From contig CM041104.1 in NCBI GenBank assembly GCA_023079485.1, positions 3,349,676-3,413,675 of the forward strand: a DNA stretch of 64,000 nucleotides, written 5' to 3'. Below are positions 1-14,553 of the stretch, in pieces. The stretch comes from Archilochus colubris (lineage: Eukaryota; Chordata; Aves; Apodiformes; Trochilidae). The notes beneath the pieces were generated by a model. It had not been told where the DNA came from. It made no database searches and saw nothing but the letters and a program-made list of their open reading frames with translations. Each line of letters starts with the position of its first letter. Position 1 is the stretch's first letter. A program made the translations under genes and the position numbers.

Positions 1-3000
1 TTCCTCTCTGGAAATAGGGCGAAGTAGCCCAGGATATTTGTGAAGCCATTGGAAAGATTCTGGCCTGTCAACCTTCCTCCTGGCAAACCACCCTCAAGCC
101 TTTTTCTCCCTCTAATTCAAACACAATTTTATGTCAGGAAACCCTTCTTGAGGGAAGCCAGTGCCCAGGTCTGTGCCTGGCGCTGGGTGCTGGTGTCATC
201 TTCACACACTGGAAGCACTTTAAGATCCTGGGCTGAGGATCTGATCTCCCTAGCTCAGAGCAGAGCTGGTTCTCGTTCCCTGCCAGAAGAACCGAGTCCC
301 CCGGAGCCATCACCTCAGGGGCAGATTTCCAAGCCCCTGCTCGCCGTTGTGGTGATTTTAGGCGGTGATTTTGGCACCCTGCTTTTTAACGATGGGCAGA
401 GCTCTCTGTACACCTGTGTCTTTACACTTTGGTGGGGGATTCACTGTGTATCCTTCCCTTTCTCCCCTGAGTGTGCCCTATGGGTGAGGAGTGAGGTGGG
501 ACACAGACAGAAGAGGTGTGAAGCCTGTCCTGCCCATGGCCAAGGTGCAAACTGTAGTGATCAAAACTAAACCAGCTTGCTCGAGGGAGAGGAAAAGGCA
601 CAAATAACCCAACATTTCCTCAACATTTCCTGTCATGCTGCCGTCGATGTTCTTTAAAACCCACTTAACCCCAAGGCTCCTGGCCTAGGGCTGTCCCACC
701 AGGTGTCACTGTACACTCGTGTACGGCTCTGCTCCGTGGCAGCAACAAAACGCCGCTGAATAATTTCAGCATATTGTTCATTTGCTTCAGCTGTAATTTA
801 GGTTTCTGGGGTCATTTATCATAAGGCTGTCTGCTTTCTTATTCGTGGCTCAAGGCTGCTGGAGTATATCTTGCTGCGTTCCTGGGAGGATCAAAGTATT
901 GGAGCTGATTTCACTAAAAGCTGTCACAGTACATTACTGGAGCACATTTTATTAAAGTTCATTTTCCAGACTTAAATTTAACAGCGTTCTAGACCACTGT
1001 CATTTACCATAGACTGGAACAGTAATTTCACTATCAAAGACAGTTATTGAATTCTAAAAGTTGACTGAAGTATTTTTTAAACAGATACAGTATGTGAGTT
1101 GAAAGAAAAACAGGACGAGGACAAGGCAGAGCTGTGCAATGGCCCCCACAGGCTTCCAAGGGGAAGGTGGAGGAGGTTGAATCCAAGGTTGCAATATCAC
1201 AGGCACTGACTTGCAATAAAATTAATGTGGTAATTAGCCTCTGCATCCCACCAAGCATTTGTAAAAAAAAATTCATGAGAAAAAAATGTAGCTAGTGATA
1301 ACAGAGTTGAGCTGACCATCACGAAAGAACTGTCTCCTGACCTGCAAAGACCAAAACAAGGGATGAGCAGAGGATGATGTAAATGACGCTGACTTACTGC
1401 TCCAGGGGCTGATAAGCAGGAGAGCAGGTACTAGGGGAGCCAGCTGGATCTAAACTAATCTGCTTGTGAAAAAGGCATTTTGGGTCCATTTCTGAGAGCA
1501 CATCAGGCTGCTGACAACCCTGGGGTGGGTTTGGGAGCCAGACCAGGCTGTCTCCTCCCAGCTGTTTGCTGGTCTACCCCCTGACATAGCCACAGCTTTA
1601 TTGCAAGCCCTGCTGAAGCAAGGTGAGGTTGCTGTAGTCCCACCACAGAGGGGCTGGGAAAATTGGCTGTGGAGAGCTAGGTGGGAGCAGGTCCTGTTGC
1701 TGGAGGAGAACACACCATGAGAGGGCTCAGGAGAGCCCAGTCTGCTGGTGCTGAATGGCCTCTGCATGGAGGATGCACAGCAACTTGCAGGTGGGTGGTT
1801 GGCAATCAGCTGCCTGTTTCCTAATAGCCACAAATCCAGCTGGGATACAAATTATTTGAGTGAAAAGGTGTTTTTTACAGTGTGGCTGTGTCATGTAGTA
1901 GAGGAACACGAGTGTGGTGTGCACGTAACAGCATGGAAGTTACATAGGATTGGATGCAATAAATCACAGAGGATGTGGGGAGTGGTGCTTCCGAATGGAC
2001 AGAGCCTGTTACTAAAATATTTAGGCCACATCAGGCTTAAGTGCTTCTTCAGATGCCTCACTCCAAGTCGTCAGGCTGTCTGTCTTTATGAAAAGGCCAC
2101 AGACAAAATAATACGAAGTTTCATTTGGGGGGGAGGGGAGGCTGTAATTACAGGGGGTGTTTAACACTTTGGTTTATGGCATCTTTAGGCTGAGAACTTG
2201 TTTACTACTTGCTATTACCATAAGTGAGGCTGTTGCCCTGCTTGCAATTTTGATGCCCATTAAGATGAGAACTGTATGTAAATCAGGATCAACCATTAAT
2301 ATTTATAATTCATGGGGGAAAGTAGGAGTTTGTCTGTTATGAGAAGAAACGTAAACAGGAGTTTTATGAGCACTGAAAACTGTTGCTAAAGTGGTTCTCT
2401 TGAAATAATTTTCCTTTGCAGGCAAACATCAATTCTTAATTTTAGTAGGACACATAGCAGGATGGAAATGATGATTGATTTTTCTCCAAGTGCTGTGGGC
2501 TGCTCCAGTTGAGATTTCACTATAAAAGACTAGACATTTCCAATTGCTTTTTTTAAGTTCAGAATTGATTTTATTTGTTTAGCACCTGGCTAACATAATA
2601 AAAAAGAGAAGAAATACCGCCAAATAGAAGAGACAGAGAACTGACAGGCTGCCTGTTTTCTTGCTTTCCTTTTGGTGCCTTGATTTTAAGCCACACTGCA
2701 ATTTCAAAAATAATGAGCTGGAATCACAGCTGCCTGGCTGTGATGGGTGAGGTGTCCCAGTGGCACACAGCACCCCTCTCCCAGGGAGTATGAACAGAAT
2801 ATGTCTCACCAAGGCAGCACTCAGCAAGTAGAAACATTCTCTTTAAGCCTCTTTTTAAGTTCTCTTTCACTAACTAACTTAGCTATCAGAATCTCAGAAG
2901 CTGTAGTTAAGCAGCAACCAGAGAATTCATTCAGTGAGGGCTCCTGTTCCATACTGGTCTTTTCCAAACGAGGTCGTGCAGAAGCTGCTTGCACTGCATT

Positions 3001-6000
3001 CACAAAGAATTATTGCTCTGTACAGAGTCTGAATATTTTATGTAGGTCTGGCTTGCTGTTGAGAGTTTGACAAGTGAGAAAGGAAAACAGTTAGCATCAA
3101 TGTATCTTGGGTTTTTGTATGGGAATTTATGGCACTCATGTTAAATGACACTGATAGAGTCCCAAGCTGCCACACTTGGAAGAATGAGGTTTCATTGTCT
3201 TTATCTGGGCTAGGATTTTCCTGTAGGGATTATGGCTTTGATATTTTTTTTTACCAGGAAGATTTAGAGATGTTCAGATGATTCGTGTCTGTAGAATACA
3301 GAGAGGAGGACAAGGGACAGGCAGCAATGCTCCTTTACATGAATTCATCCTGTTCCCAGGGGCCAAGGAACAGGTCCACAACCTTTGAGTACAGCCCCCA
3401 GCCTGCGGAGGGACTGACTGCCCTCTGCATCTTTTGTTTGTCTTGGTGGGTTTGCAAAGATAGGGGGCAAAAAAAAAGGCAGACTAGAGGGGTTATTCAG
3501 CCTTACTCCCTCCACTTGGAAAGGGGTGGGGGTTTGGTTATCAGCTCCAGCTCAGCCAGTATTTTGACTCTAATGTTCAAAAAACTTGTATGTCTGGGAG
3601 ACTCCACTCCCCACCTTTCATATTTGTGTGGCAAACGTGGTAAAAAGTGCTGAGTTTACAGACAGAGGGAAAGGATGAGAAAACCCTCCTGTGGTTCTCT
3701 GGAAACTCAGGGAGGTGGCAGAGACATTTTATTCCCCGTTCTATGACCATGTAAAACAAATTCACTGAAACTTGTCACAGAACAAGGATCTCCTGCTGTT
3801 AGGTGAAGGTCAGAACAGGGCTGAGTGTGTTTCTTAAGTCAGGAGAGAAGGACTGTGTGCAGGAGCATGAAACTGCTCAAGGAGCTGATGCCACGGGGGC
3901 TGCAGGACCAGGGGGAGGAGGGTTTGGAGCTGCTGAGGGATTTACTGTGTACTTGGGAAAAGGGAATTTTGTCCAGAGCTCTTGGAGGGGAGTAGGGGAG
4001 GGAAGGGGACACCACCAGCAGCCATGGTCCAAGCTCAGGCTGGGGGCTGCACAGGAGCCTCAGTGGCAGAGCCTGCAGCCTGCTCCCCACTGACAGCTCT
4101 GCAGTGCCACGGGAACCACATGAGACCCAGAACAGGGCTGGAGGAGTCACTGCTTTCCAGCATTCATCTCCTTTTTGTCTTAGTGGTTTTCTTTTAACCT
4201 AGAACTACTTTATTGCCTCTATCCAAAGCATGTCATATATATAACATATAGTAAGGCCCTGTCCTTCCTGACCCTTATTCGTGACATTTTCCCCTCCTGC
4301 AGTATGGAAAGGTATAGAGGGGATCTCCTTCCTCTCCTCCACATCCCATTCTCCAGGGACCCACTGGGACTCTGATGTCCCAATGGTTATGGGTCCTGCA
4401 GTTCTGGACAAGGACAGGTTCTAGTGGAGAGACCTAGCCCAGAGCTGACAACTTCTGCAGCAGCCTGGACAGAGATGCCAGCCTGGTAAAGATATTTGTG
4501 TTGAAACCACTCTGGCAGACATTTGGTGTTTCACTGAGAACTGAAAAACGTGCAAACTTTGCTTTAAAAACACAACTTTCATTTTGCAGTTCTGAGTTTG
4601 GAATTATTGATCAAGCAATTTTAACTTGGCAGTGACTTTTCACAGCAGGGTTTGGTGGCTAACCATCTGCCACCTCTCTGGTCAACCAGAACTGTTTTGA
4701 TGGTAGTTTTGTACCCTTGAGTCCCTTTTCTGTGTCCCCAGAGAGCTTCTGCCCCTCTGGACAGTGCTGTGAGACACAGCTCTGCCACCAGGACAGCACT
4801 CCAGACATTCACCTGTGGCAAGGGAAGGGATGCTGGACATAACAAAGCTCTGAATCTTAACATTAGAAACAGATTAGGATTTGTTGAACCATGCTAGGAT
4901 ATTTTAAAAGCATTTTAAAAGGAAAACATCCTTTTTTCTTTTATCATTCACCCAAAAAAAGCCAGTCAAATGTAGTTAAAGTTTGGGTGACAGAGCTTAT
5001 CTAGGTTTTAATCTCATTGTGGGTGATGTCTTCTACTAAAACATACTTTCTGAATTTGTATACATGAGTACAGGTGAAAGAGCTGTTTTCATAGCTGGAA
5101 AGGGAAAATATGACCTTTCTGAAATTTTGAAACTTCGCCCTGCTCTCTGAAAACAGAAAAAAAATTCCAATGAAAAATACTCCGAGAGATTTCTTTTACA
5201 GATTACAGAGGGGTCTTTTAACCTGCAGTCAAGGGAAGCTCAGACTGTCTTCTGCAAGAGGCCCCAGCAGTCCTCACAGCAGATGCTGAATGATCCCTGT
5301 GCTGGGCTTGAGGACTCAGCAGGACTCTGCAATCAGGACATGGGCTGCAAAATATGATCTCATTTTGATACCTGTGAGCTCTGCCTGTTTGCCTCCTTGT
5401 TTCAGAGACTGAAAGGGTCAGAGACCTTTCCAAACTTCCTCTTGCTACCCTGGGTGTTAGAAACATAATGTTTTCTTACTGACAGCTGAGATTTTTAATT
5501 GAACTGCATGGCTTCAGGCTGAGATTTTAGGAGACAAATCCTGTCTCTGGGGAGCCATTGGTGCTTGGCCAAGGCAGTGGGAATTCAGAGTACACCACAT
5601 CCTTTTCCAGGAGCTTCCGTGCTCAGTGCTTGCCTCTTCTTAAGATTTGGGACAAGTTGGGCTGTGGCTGGAGCCCTTTTGGCATGCCCTGCCTGCCCTG
5701 CCTGCATTCCAGCAGCTCCTTCCAGGATGGGCATGGAGCAGCTCTGCAGGCTTGGAACACCAGCTGAGTTGTGCAGCAGCTCCTGCCACATCCCTGGAGC
5801 TGGCCACCACATGAAGGGCAGGACCTGGGGTTCTTTTGGCGGTCTGCTGGTGTCACCCAAGCCACCCAGCTTTCCCCACGAGTGCCCTGTAGCTGTGGTG
5901 CTCCCCAGGCTGTGGGGGTGGCCGGGCCAGCTCATCTCATAACTGCTGTCATGGCAGTGTGGCACTGGGGAGCAAAGCAGCACAGTGACAGAGATCAGAG

Positions 6001-8446
6001 ACACTTTGTGCTCCAGGAGGTGGGTGAGAAGCTGTTGCTCCACTCTACAGTGCCTGTTGCCATCACAAACATCTTCCTGCTCTGAGCTGGGATGGAAATG
6101 GGGCTTTCTGACATTTCCCATGAGAAGTCAGACGTGCCCCTTCCAGCCCGTGGCATGGCTGGTGGCCAGGTCTGCTCTCACCTTTGCACTGTCTCTGACC
6201 TCCTTCCAGACCCTTCCAGATCCTCCTTCGAGATCTGGGAGCAGATGCTCCTTGTAAGGTCCTCCCCCACATTCTCTGGAAGACTCACTCCCATCCGGGT
6301 CACTCTCCCCACTCTCCATTTGAATAACCAGAGGGTGTTTGAGGTTTTTGAGCCCTTTTGAGCTCCCTGGCTCCTGCCTATGGTTTCAGTAACCTTCTGG
6401 TCCCCACCAAAGGGGCAGGGAGAGATGTGCAGCCAGTGCAGGTCACAGGGACACTGTACCTGCCTGTCTCCTGGCCAAGGCTGGATGGGATGTTGGTGCA
6501 GACCCTCTGAAGGGGCCTTTTTCTGTAACAGAGACCATGCAGTGCCTGTGCCTAAGTGTTTTGGAGACCACTGACCAACCCAGCCAGTGCCCAGTTGGGA
6601 AACCCTCACTGCTCACAAAGGACAAGTGGCAGAAGGTGATTTTTTTCTCAAAATCCCCATGAAGAATTCCCACTCCAGTCTTTATCTTGAGCCTTTCTGG
6701 AAAAGTAACCAGGAACCAGCACAGCAAAACCTTTTACTGCACTGCCATGGCCTGACACTTGGAAATGCAGCCATACATCAAAGCCAGAAAATACGAAATA
6801 AAAAAGGGCTTTTAATGAAGACTGCTGAGGAAACAAAACTCCCAGCCCTTGTATAGCCCATCTTTTCTGAGCTGGCAGCAGCATGTGAGCTTTGGTTCCT
6901 TTGACCACCATGTTGAAGGCCTAGGAGAAAAAAGTGCATAATGAAACTATAAGTGGTGATTTCAATTGGTGGCCCTTTCTTTGGGCAGAGCCTGGGAAGG
7001 GATGGCCATTTTGCTATGGAGATATTTTGCTTTCCTATGCACATGTGCCCCAATTTGGCTGTGTCACAGCCCTCTGGAGAACTCTCACATAGTGTGGGGA
7101 GGTCACTGGTACTTTTACACCTCCCATCTACACTGTCCATGGCTGGAAGGAGAATTCCCCAATGTGCTCCATGGCTCTTTTCCAAGCTTTGAGCAGCGGA
7201 TTTGGGCTGCAGAAAGCAAGAGGGCATGGGAAAGGGTGACAAAGATCTCAGTGCTTGTGAGGAGCTGGGGCTGGAGCTGGGGAGCTGGGAAAGGGCTTGG
7301 CTAAGGGAGATGGGGTTGGGGTGGGAGCAGTGCTGGTGTGGTTTGCTGAGACCCACAGCTTCCTTGGCAGAGGCCTGTGACATTTCCATCCCTGCTCATA
7401 AATCACATGGGCACGATTATAATGACAAAGCAAATAATTACTTCACTGCATTATCTTCTTAAGAAGCTCATCTCATCACCCTCCAGTGCCCTTGAGCAGA
7501 GCAGTGAGGAGTTTGCAAGTCCAAGAGAATTGCAGCAGCCAGGCCTTGGGTGCTGCAGGTTGAACCAGGTTCTGCAGAAGTCAGTCTGGGGCAAAAAACC
7601 CCTATGAACTAAATCCTCCCTGCTGCTAAGGATTCTTCATGAATCAAATCACCCTCAAGTCAAACAGCTGTCTGTGGAGACCTACTGAGCACCCACAATC
7701 AGCAAGTTTGGGCCATGAAGACCATTACAACAGCAGTTTTGAAGGGCTGATCTACCCCTGGCATGAGCAATGGCTTTATTTAGTGCATGTGTCTATCTCA
7801 GCCCAGTGTTAGAAGCTAAAATTGTTCCTTACTGATGGGAAACAAAACACAGCTTTGGAAAAAAAAATCTATCCTGGTGATGGGCTTTGTTTTGCATCTC
7901 TTTGTGACAAAAGTGATTAAACTGCTAAATCACAGGTGCTTTTCTCATAAAAAAGACAAAGCATCTTTAGATCCCTACATCATTTCAAGAGTTGCAGAAA
8001 GCTCAAGGTAAATGGGAGTGATTTGATCTATCTTGGTTTTATCACTGTATCTCCTACACCCACAGGCTCCCAAGCAGGGTGTATTTGCTGTCTCATGGCC
8101 TGATAGCTTCCTGTGTTACTCATAACTCAAACACTGAGGGAGAGATAAGGGATTGGGTTTGGTTTGTTTCCTTTAAGAAGAAATGAACATTAATAAATAT
8201 CTCGTTACCAGAAAGTGTCATAGTGAAAGTACAGAGCTTTCTCCTGTTCCACACTTGGCTCTTTAATTATCACCATGGTTAAACAGCAACATGAAAACCT
8301 TGAAAAATGACCCCAGTCACACTCAGCTGAGTTTTCAATAACTTCTGGATCAGATAGGGCTGAGCACCTATCACAGGAGATGATCAGATAGGGGCAGCAA
8401 ACTGCTGCAGCCTTTGCTCAGATTATTCCTCACTAATGACCACTGA
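1..8446. other. Unique-looking non-coding DNA, no repeat recognised
   Basis: I see no CR1, LTR or microsatellite here and no frame with recognisable protein similarity. Open frames reach 203 codons (6778-7389, minus) but overlap one another on both strands and carry no motif I know. AT-rich pieces at about 740-1010 and 2190-2320 contain runs of homeodomain-like AT cores and could be conserved non-coding DNA; this is only an impression from composition. Confidence 0.6.
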
Positions 8447-8950
8447 AATCACAGAATGGTTTGGGTTGGAAGGGATCTTAAAGCTCATCCAGTTCCAATC
8501 CCCCTGCATGATCAGGGACACCCCCAACCCGCCCAGGGTGCTCAAAGCCCCATCCAGCCTGGCCTGAGACACTGCCAGGGATGGGGCAGCCACAATATCC
8601 TTGTGGGTCCAGGGTCTCACCATCCTCACAAGAAAGGATTTCTTCCTCATGTCCAACCTAAATCTTCCCTCTTGAAGTTTTAAACCACTGCCTCTTCTCC
8701 TCTCACTACACCCCCATATAAAAAGCCCTCCCCCAGCTTTCTTGTAGCCCCTTCAGATATTGGAAGGTTGCTATAAGGTCACCTTGGAGCCTCCTCTTCT
8801 CCAGGCTGAACAACCCCAATCCCTCAGCCTGGCTTCATAGGCAAGGTCCTCCAGCCCTCTGAGCATTTCAGTGGCTCTCTTCTGGACATGTTCCAGTAGC
8901 TCCATGTCCTTCTTATCTTGGGGCCTCCAGAACTGTCACAGCACCTGTGA
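8447..8950 (-). mobile_element. CR1 LINE fragment, 3' end, 5'-truncated
   Basis: On the plus strand it opens with the complement of a CR1 3' end (aatcacagaatggtttggg), then the usual ggttggaaggg, the 'catccagttccaatccc' block, the 'gggatggggcagccacaa' block and the 'ttcttcctcatgtccaacctaaat' block. It runs on to the 'tctggacatgttccagtag' segment and fades near 8950. About 500 bp are kept, which is the commonest kind of bird CR1 copy: the 3' end of ORF2 plus the short 3' UTR, truncated at the 5' end. No frame is open. The element is certain; the upstream limit is approximate. Confidence 0.92.
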
Positions 8951-11587
8951 TATCCTGTGTTTCAGAAAACTCTTGAGCACCTGGACCTTGAAGGTGGTCA
9001 CGAGGAGCCATGGTCCTGCTGAGTCTTCCCTTGTCATGTCCTGTCACAGTCATTGCTGCAGAGAGAGCCCCAGAGAGAACCACTGGTGAAGGTGTCCCCA
9101 CCAGCTTCCTTTTAAGAAGTGATGAATCTTGATGCCTCAAAAGATGGGCAGCCACTGAGGTGTTCAAAGGACGTGGTGCACTGGAAGGTACCTGGGGTGG
9201 CTGTCAGTCTGGTTATCAGGATTAATTCATAGTGGTCTCCTAGGTGGGAGTGAAGATGCCTCAGCTCCAAGGGATGGCTGAAAAGGCCACCAAGAAGGTG
9301 TGCCCAGAAATGGAGCTGGGGTGGCAGAAGGAGAGGAGACCACCAAGCCTTGGGTGCAAGGAGCAGTGCAGTCATTGGGTGGGAGAGTAACAATGAGGCA
9401 GGACTGTCCCCAAGCAGAGGATGTACAGCAAGGAAACTGCTGTCCTGGACACTCCTGGGCTGTGAGTCTCTCTGCATCTGCTCCCTGGACTGCAGCATGG
9501 AAGCTGCAGCCAAAATCACCCCACAGAGCCTCAGAAGAAGACAAAAGCCAAAGAGGCATCACAGGATGTCCTGGATAAACCCCAACAAAGCCTCTGCTGA
9601 TTGGAAAAAAGCAGTGAGAGAGATGGCAGAGAGCAGGAGCTCTCTGTTCCCTGTTGGGGATGGGGGATGTCAGATCCCACAAGCAGCTCCATGGGGCTCT
9701 GGTGGGGGGGCTGTTTGATGCTTTGGTTTGGCTGGTGAATGATCTTGAGTAAACCATGTTCTCCAGCACTGTGAGAAGAAAATAAGCAGAGTAATGCTCT
9801 TGTTGCAAAGGCCCAGCTATGGGAGCCAAGAGATCTCAGGGGAACACCAGCTTCCTTTTAAAAAATCAATGTGTTACACCCAGCCTGGGGTGAGGGGGGG
9901 ACAGGGAGGTTTGTAAAATGGGTGAGTGTGTAAGAAAGGGTCAGAAAGCAGAGGAAGGTCCCCCTCCTAGGACTGCTAGAAAGGAAAGATCTCGTGACTT
10001 TCAAGCCAATCTCCTGACACATGATTCCAGGTTTGAGAACACGTGAAGTTTTCAGTACTGTGGATTATTGTTAGAAAGGTTTTACAAGGCCCTTCAGAGG
10101 GAAATAATTTTCTCAGGACAGTGCCTCTGGGGAAAACAGTACCTATCTGGATGGGTGATTTATCAGTTTGCATTAAGACCATAAGCTCAGCTGACACCAA
10201 AGTATACCTGATGATCTCTCATCTAAATAATTTCCCCTTGTAACCCACCATCTGTGAAGATTTGTGCTCTTGATGTGAGGATAAACTGTTGGGCCAGAGA
10301 TCTTGCAACAGCATGGCCAAGATGGAAAGCTGCTGAGTCCCCCCTGGAAGCCCTCACAACCACGTTATGTTATGTGGAAGGTACCAATGGTGCCAGATAG
10401 CCCTAGAGAGGGGGTGGAGAGCAGGGGTAGAGGCCTGCTCTGCACTTTTTGGAAATCTGGGTCCCTTTAAAGCTTCTGGGGATGACACACCAGCTCATCT
10501 CTTGGCTCATGATCAGTACCAGAAGAAGGTTAAGAACTTTCTGAACAGCTTTCATCTAGCTTGGCCAACAAGGGATTTTCCTCATGCTTCAGGAAACAGT
10601 AATTGTCTTCATCCTGAGGCACTTCACCAGATTCCTCCAAATTATTTCTTTGCCACTGTCAGTCTGGGTGATCCTCATTAACCATCCTGGGAAAAGAACA
10701 GGCTCAAATTCTGGGTTTCCAAATCATCTTCCTCTGATGGTGCTGAAAACATCCAACAAACCCCAGCCCACAGTAATCTCCCCCATATTCCTCTTTTTAC
10801 CTTCTTCTCAGCATACTCTTTTCTCTGCTATTGCAGACATGAGGGGTTCTTCTCATGGGGCCCCAGGAGCTGTTGTTTTGTGGGGTGTGCTGGCCATGCG
10901 CAGCTGGTCAATATTGCATGCTCTGTGTTGGGGCAGGTCACCTCCTGCCATGATGGGAGCAGAACTTAAAGAGGCTTTTATGGACATGGACATGGGTCTT
11001 TTGGGGGTCCTACAGCCCCACAGCACCTTTCCATTGTGTGTCTTTACAGCTGTGCTGCCAACTAGGGACACTTGTAATAAGATGTGGAAGATGCAGTATT
11101 CCCTCTGGCCAGCCTGTGGCTGGTGCACAGCACCTGGCTGGGACCTGGCTTGGCAGTGTGATGTGATGCTGGTGCTACTGAATTAATGAAATTAGTTCCT
11201 AATTATAGCAGCTGCTCAAAGTGCCCCCAGTAATGTAGTACCTGAGAAAGTTGTGAACCCTGTGACTCACCTATGAATCCACATGCAACTTGGCTAAGAT
11301 AGCAGGAAATATGGGGACAAGGAGATGTCACCAGCGTGCTGATAGTATGTACTGTGCTTGTTCCTTTGCCATGGAATCAGGTCTGGATGGGACCCAGAGG
11401 GGTAAATGCTCTGCAGCTACCTCTCAAGTCCAAACTGCAGGTTTGCCTCCTTGCCTGGCTCAGCTGCAGCCCCACACCAGCAGCCTCATAGCTCCCAGTC
11501 CTGCTGACCTAAAGGACATCTGCAGAAAGCTTCCACCCAGCCCCAGTTATCCCCTCTATAGTCATGGCCAGCCTGGAGAGGCTCTGC
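8951..11587. other. Unique-looking non-coding DNA
   Basis: No repeat or gene is recognised. Overlapping open frames at 9112-9829 (minus, up to 200 codons) and 10584-11186 (plus, 200 codons) have no recognisable domain, and several reading frames are open at once, which fits stop-poor composition rather than coding. Confidence 0.55.
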
Positions 11588-11618
11588 CATCCCATCCCAT
11601 CCCACCCCATCCCATCCC
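11588..11618. repeat. Short (CCATC)n microsatellite
   Basis: About six pentamer units (ccatc/ccacc) in a row with one substitution. It is small and imperfect. Confidence 0.8.
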
Positions 11619-12637
11619 TCAAGTTCACCCCATGGGTTGGACAGGGACCCACCCATCCTGGACAAGCTCTAGGATGGAGAGTTGGGAGCAGCTTCTCTCA
11701 GTGCTGGTGGTGAGGTCCTTGCCTTGGCTCACTGCCACAGTCACCATTTCTGTGTGGTGACAGAGCATGGCTGCCAATAAGCAGTATCACTGGAGCCTCT
11801 CAGATGTGTCTGGTTTATTTTTTTCTCCTGCCTTCTCCACAGGGGAAAGCTGTGAGCAGAACATCACTACTGGGAGCTTGGATGCCTCGGGAGAAAGGGG
11901 CTTGCAGCCCCATGTGCACATCCAAGGGTCTGAGTGGCATGGTGGGCAGCAGGGATGGGTCTTCCTCTTCCCCAGGTGATGGGCACAAAAGCTGTGTCTG
12001 TCTGTCAGGATCTTCTGCCCATCTGCACCCCCTGTGCCACCTCCTGAGTCCCACCACCTGCATCCGTGAAGCTGCTCAGCTCCCTGGCTCTTCTCCATCC
12101 CTGCCAGGAACCCCTCACTGTCTCCCAGCTCCTCTCCACCTCCTCCTCACCCTCCTCCTGGCACCCACAAAACTGCTGTCCCCCTCATTTTCCCCCTCAT
12201 CTTGTGGGAGAAGCAAATTTAGCAAACCTGAGGGGTTGGGAAGGGCTGAAGGGATCTGGGAGCGTGCTTTGAATACAGAAATGTGTTTTGGCTAAATGGA
12301 AGAAGAGAACATTTTGAAAATGTCAAAATATTTTGTTTAAGCATTTTTTGAACAAAATGGCTCACTTGGTAGTTGACAAATTCAGTTCAAAATCTCCAAA
12401 GCAAAATCTCCCCCCTTCTTGTTCGAAGACAGCACCTGCACATGAGAACCCAAACTACAAAGGCACAAAAGCTGTTTGCAGTATTAAATCATGTCCAGGC
12501 ACCCATGGGACCTTCTTTGGGGGAAGTCAAAATGTTTCAGAGAGAGTCAAAACATTTTCTGATTTTACTTTTTCTGCCCTGGTTCACTGTGTGGGAAAAC
12601 TAAATCTGTCCTTGTTGGGCCTGGATCAAGGACTCCC
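11619..12637. other. Non-coding DNA with small AT-rich inverted repeats
   Basis: No gene or interspersed repeat is recognised. The part at 12305-12560 is AT-rich and holds two short perfect inverted repeats: acatttt-g-aaaatgt near 12311, and 9-bp arms at 12529-12537 and 12550-12558. They are too small to assign a function. Confidence 0.5.
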
Positions 12638-12659
12638 TTTTTTTTTTTTTTTTTTTTTT
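12638..12659. repeat. Poly-T run (22 nt)
   Basis: An uninterrupted run of T. Read on the minus strand it is a poly-A run, but there is no AATAAA just before it and no retrocopy that I recognise beside it. Confidence 0.9.
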
Positions 12660-14553
12660 GTGTTGGCTTCTAAGTAGAAATATTTATGACAACAGATGGG
12701 GCTTGCTGGGGAGCTCCAATCTACTTCTCCCATTAGAGAGGGAATCAACACTGGGGTCAGGTCCTCTGCCATGACCTTCTCCCTCTGCCACTCTACTTGG
12801 GGCTTTCAGCCTGCAGGATGAAGGGGCCTCAGAAAACATCTTTTGTCCATGTCTGTGTTTGCCCCAACTCATGCTCTGCCCTGGAGATCCCGTAGCTTTT
12901 CTCAAGTGAGTCTGCAATTTCCTTTTATTTTTCAGAGTCTTCTGATTTCCTAATGTATCTGTTTGGCCCTTGTCCTCCTGTCCTCTCATCTCCACCAGCT
13001 CTCCTTGAGCCTGACTGGTGGGAGAGGAGACAGGAGCCATGCTCCATCTCCTCACAACCAGTGCTGGCTGCACTGAACATCTTCTGAAGAGCCTTCAGAC
13101 CACACACATCCTATTTTTGCCTGGTTTATTGTTTTTTTTGTTTTTTGGTTTTTTTAAGACAACGATGTCTTGCCAGCTGCCTGTTTGTCTTCCTGCCATC
13201 CCTCTGTCAGTCCCCCACAGAGCTCTTAGAGCCAATGACTAATATCAAGCAAACTCACCCAAATACTGGGAAGTAGGAAGATCCTAGAAGCACAGGCAAA
13301 ACTGGGAGCAGGCTGGGAGGACCACGTGGGGATGGGCAATCATAAATCACTTTGCCTTCTGCTATCACCTCCAAGGCTTGGGTGGCTTTTCTGTGAGCCA
13401 TCAGATGAACAAAACTATTTAAAGAGAAACATTTTTTGGTTAAAGGAACTGTCCAGGTTGGGTAGAAAGAATCTGCAGGGAAAGAGCCCTCAGGCCACAG
13501 GCATCTCACTGTAATTCTGGGTGGGAACTCCTTGGCAGACAGCTCCATCTCTCCTTGGTCCTTTGAATTCCTGAAATGCCAGGATTCCCCAGCAAGTCTT
13601 CACAAGAGCCAGTGGTTTCTTTTCATAGCTGCAGCTCCTGAATCTGCACTTGTACCAAAAATTCAGATACAGTTGGAAAAAGACATTCCAGCAAAGCCTG
13701 GTGCTAGGATTTGCACAGAACTCTCATGTGGGGAAACGTTGGGTTTGTCAGCAGCTGCTTTGGGAACCAGAACTGGTCCCTCAGTGCTGACATGCACCAC
13801 AAAGATTCAGTTTTTGTTCTGCATCACCTTTGTGTCCTGGGCAGAGAAAAGTGCAAAAGGATGTGGATGCAGTTGAAAGGCTCAGAAACCAGAAGGTGAC
13901 CAAAGGAAACCCAGCCCCCAGCCTGAGCACAGCGAGAGGCCCCATGGGCAGGCAGGGCTCTGGCTGTGCTCCCCTTCGAAGCTGCCAGGGAACCGAGCAA
14001 AACTGGTCATGTTGAAAAGTCTCTTTATTTCAGGAGAAATAAAATAAAATTAGATGAATCCAAGCCTTTGGTTTTCACTGAGAGTCCTAAGACCATTTGC
14101 TCCTCAGGCTTGGTAGAGCTCTCTGCCTTTCAGGATCTGCTGTGTCTCAGCACTTCTCCCATCACAGGTCAGATATCCCTGATGGAACAAATATTCCCAG
14201 CTACTATCTGTGCCAAAACCAACCAAATTTTCATAGGAAAACTGTTTTTTCAACTTGAAACCTCCAGCCCAAATTATTTATGTTTTCAACAGTCTTCTTT
14301 CCAGCTTTCAGCCAGCAGTTGACCCTTTTGTACCCAGGAGGAGCAATCAGTCAGGTACAGGCCCTGTTTACCCCAGAGCATCACCATCCCCCAGACCTCA
14401 GCTGGATTTTCAGGACACTGCTCAATTTTGCACAGATCTGTTTTGTTTCTGCCAGGAAGGAGCAATAAGGAAACTCAGGTGGTTCAAGTGGTGGGAGAGA
14501 AATTGCCTGCAAGGGGGAACTGGGGTTGAGAGTGATGTACATGGACTGGACGG
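12660..14553. other. Non-coding DNA with a T/G-rich tract
   Basis: A T-rich tract interrupted by G lies at about 13124-13157. Otherwise no gene or repeat is recognised. Confidence 0.5.

Noticed and set aside
12638..12659. Poly-A tail of a minus-strand retrocopy
   Set aside because: No AATAAA just upstream on that strand and no gene-like body next to it.
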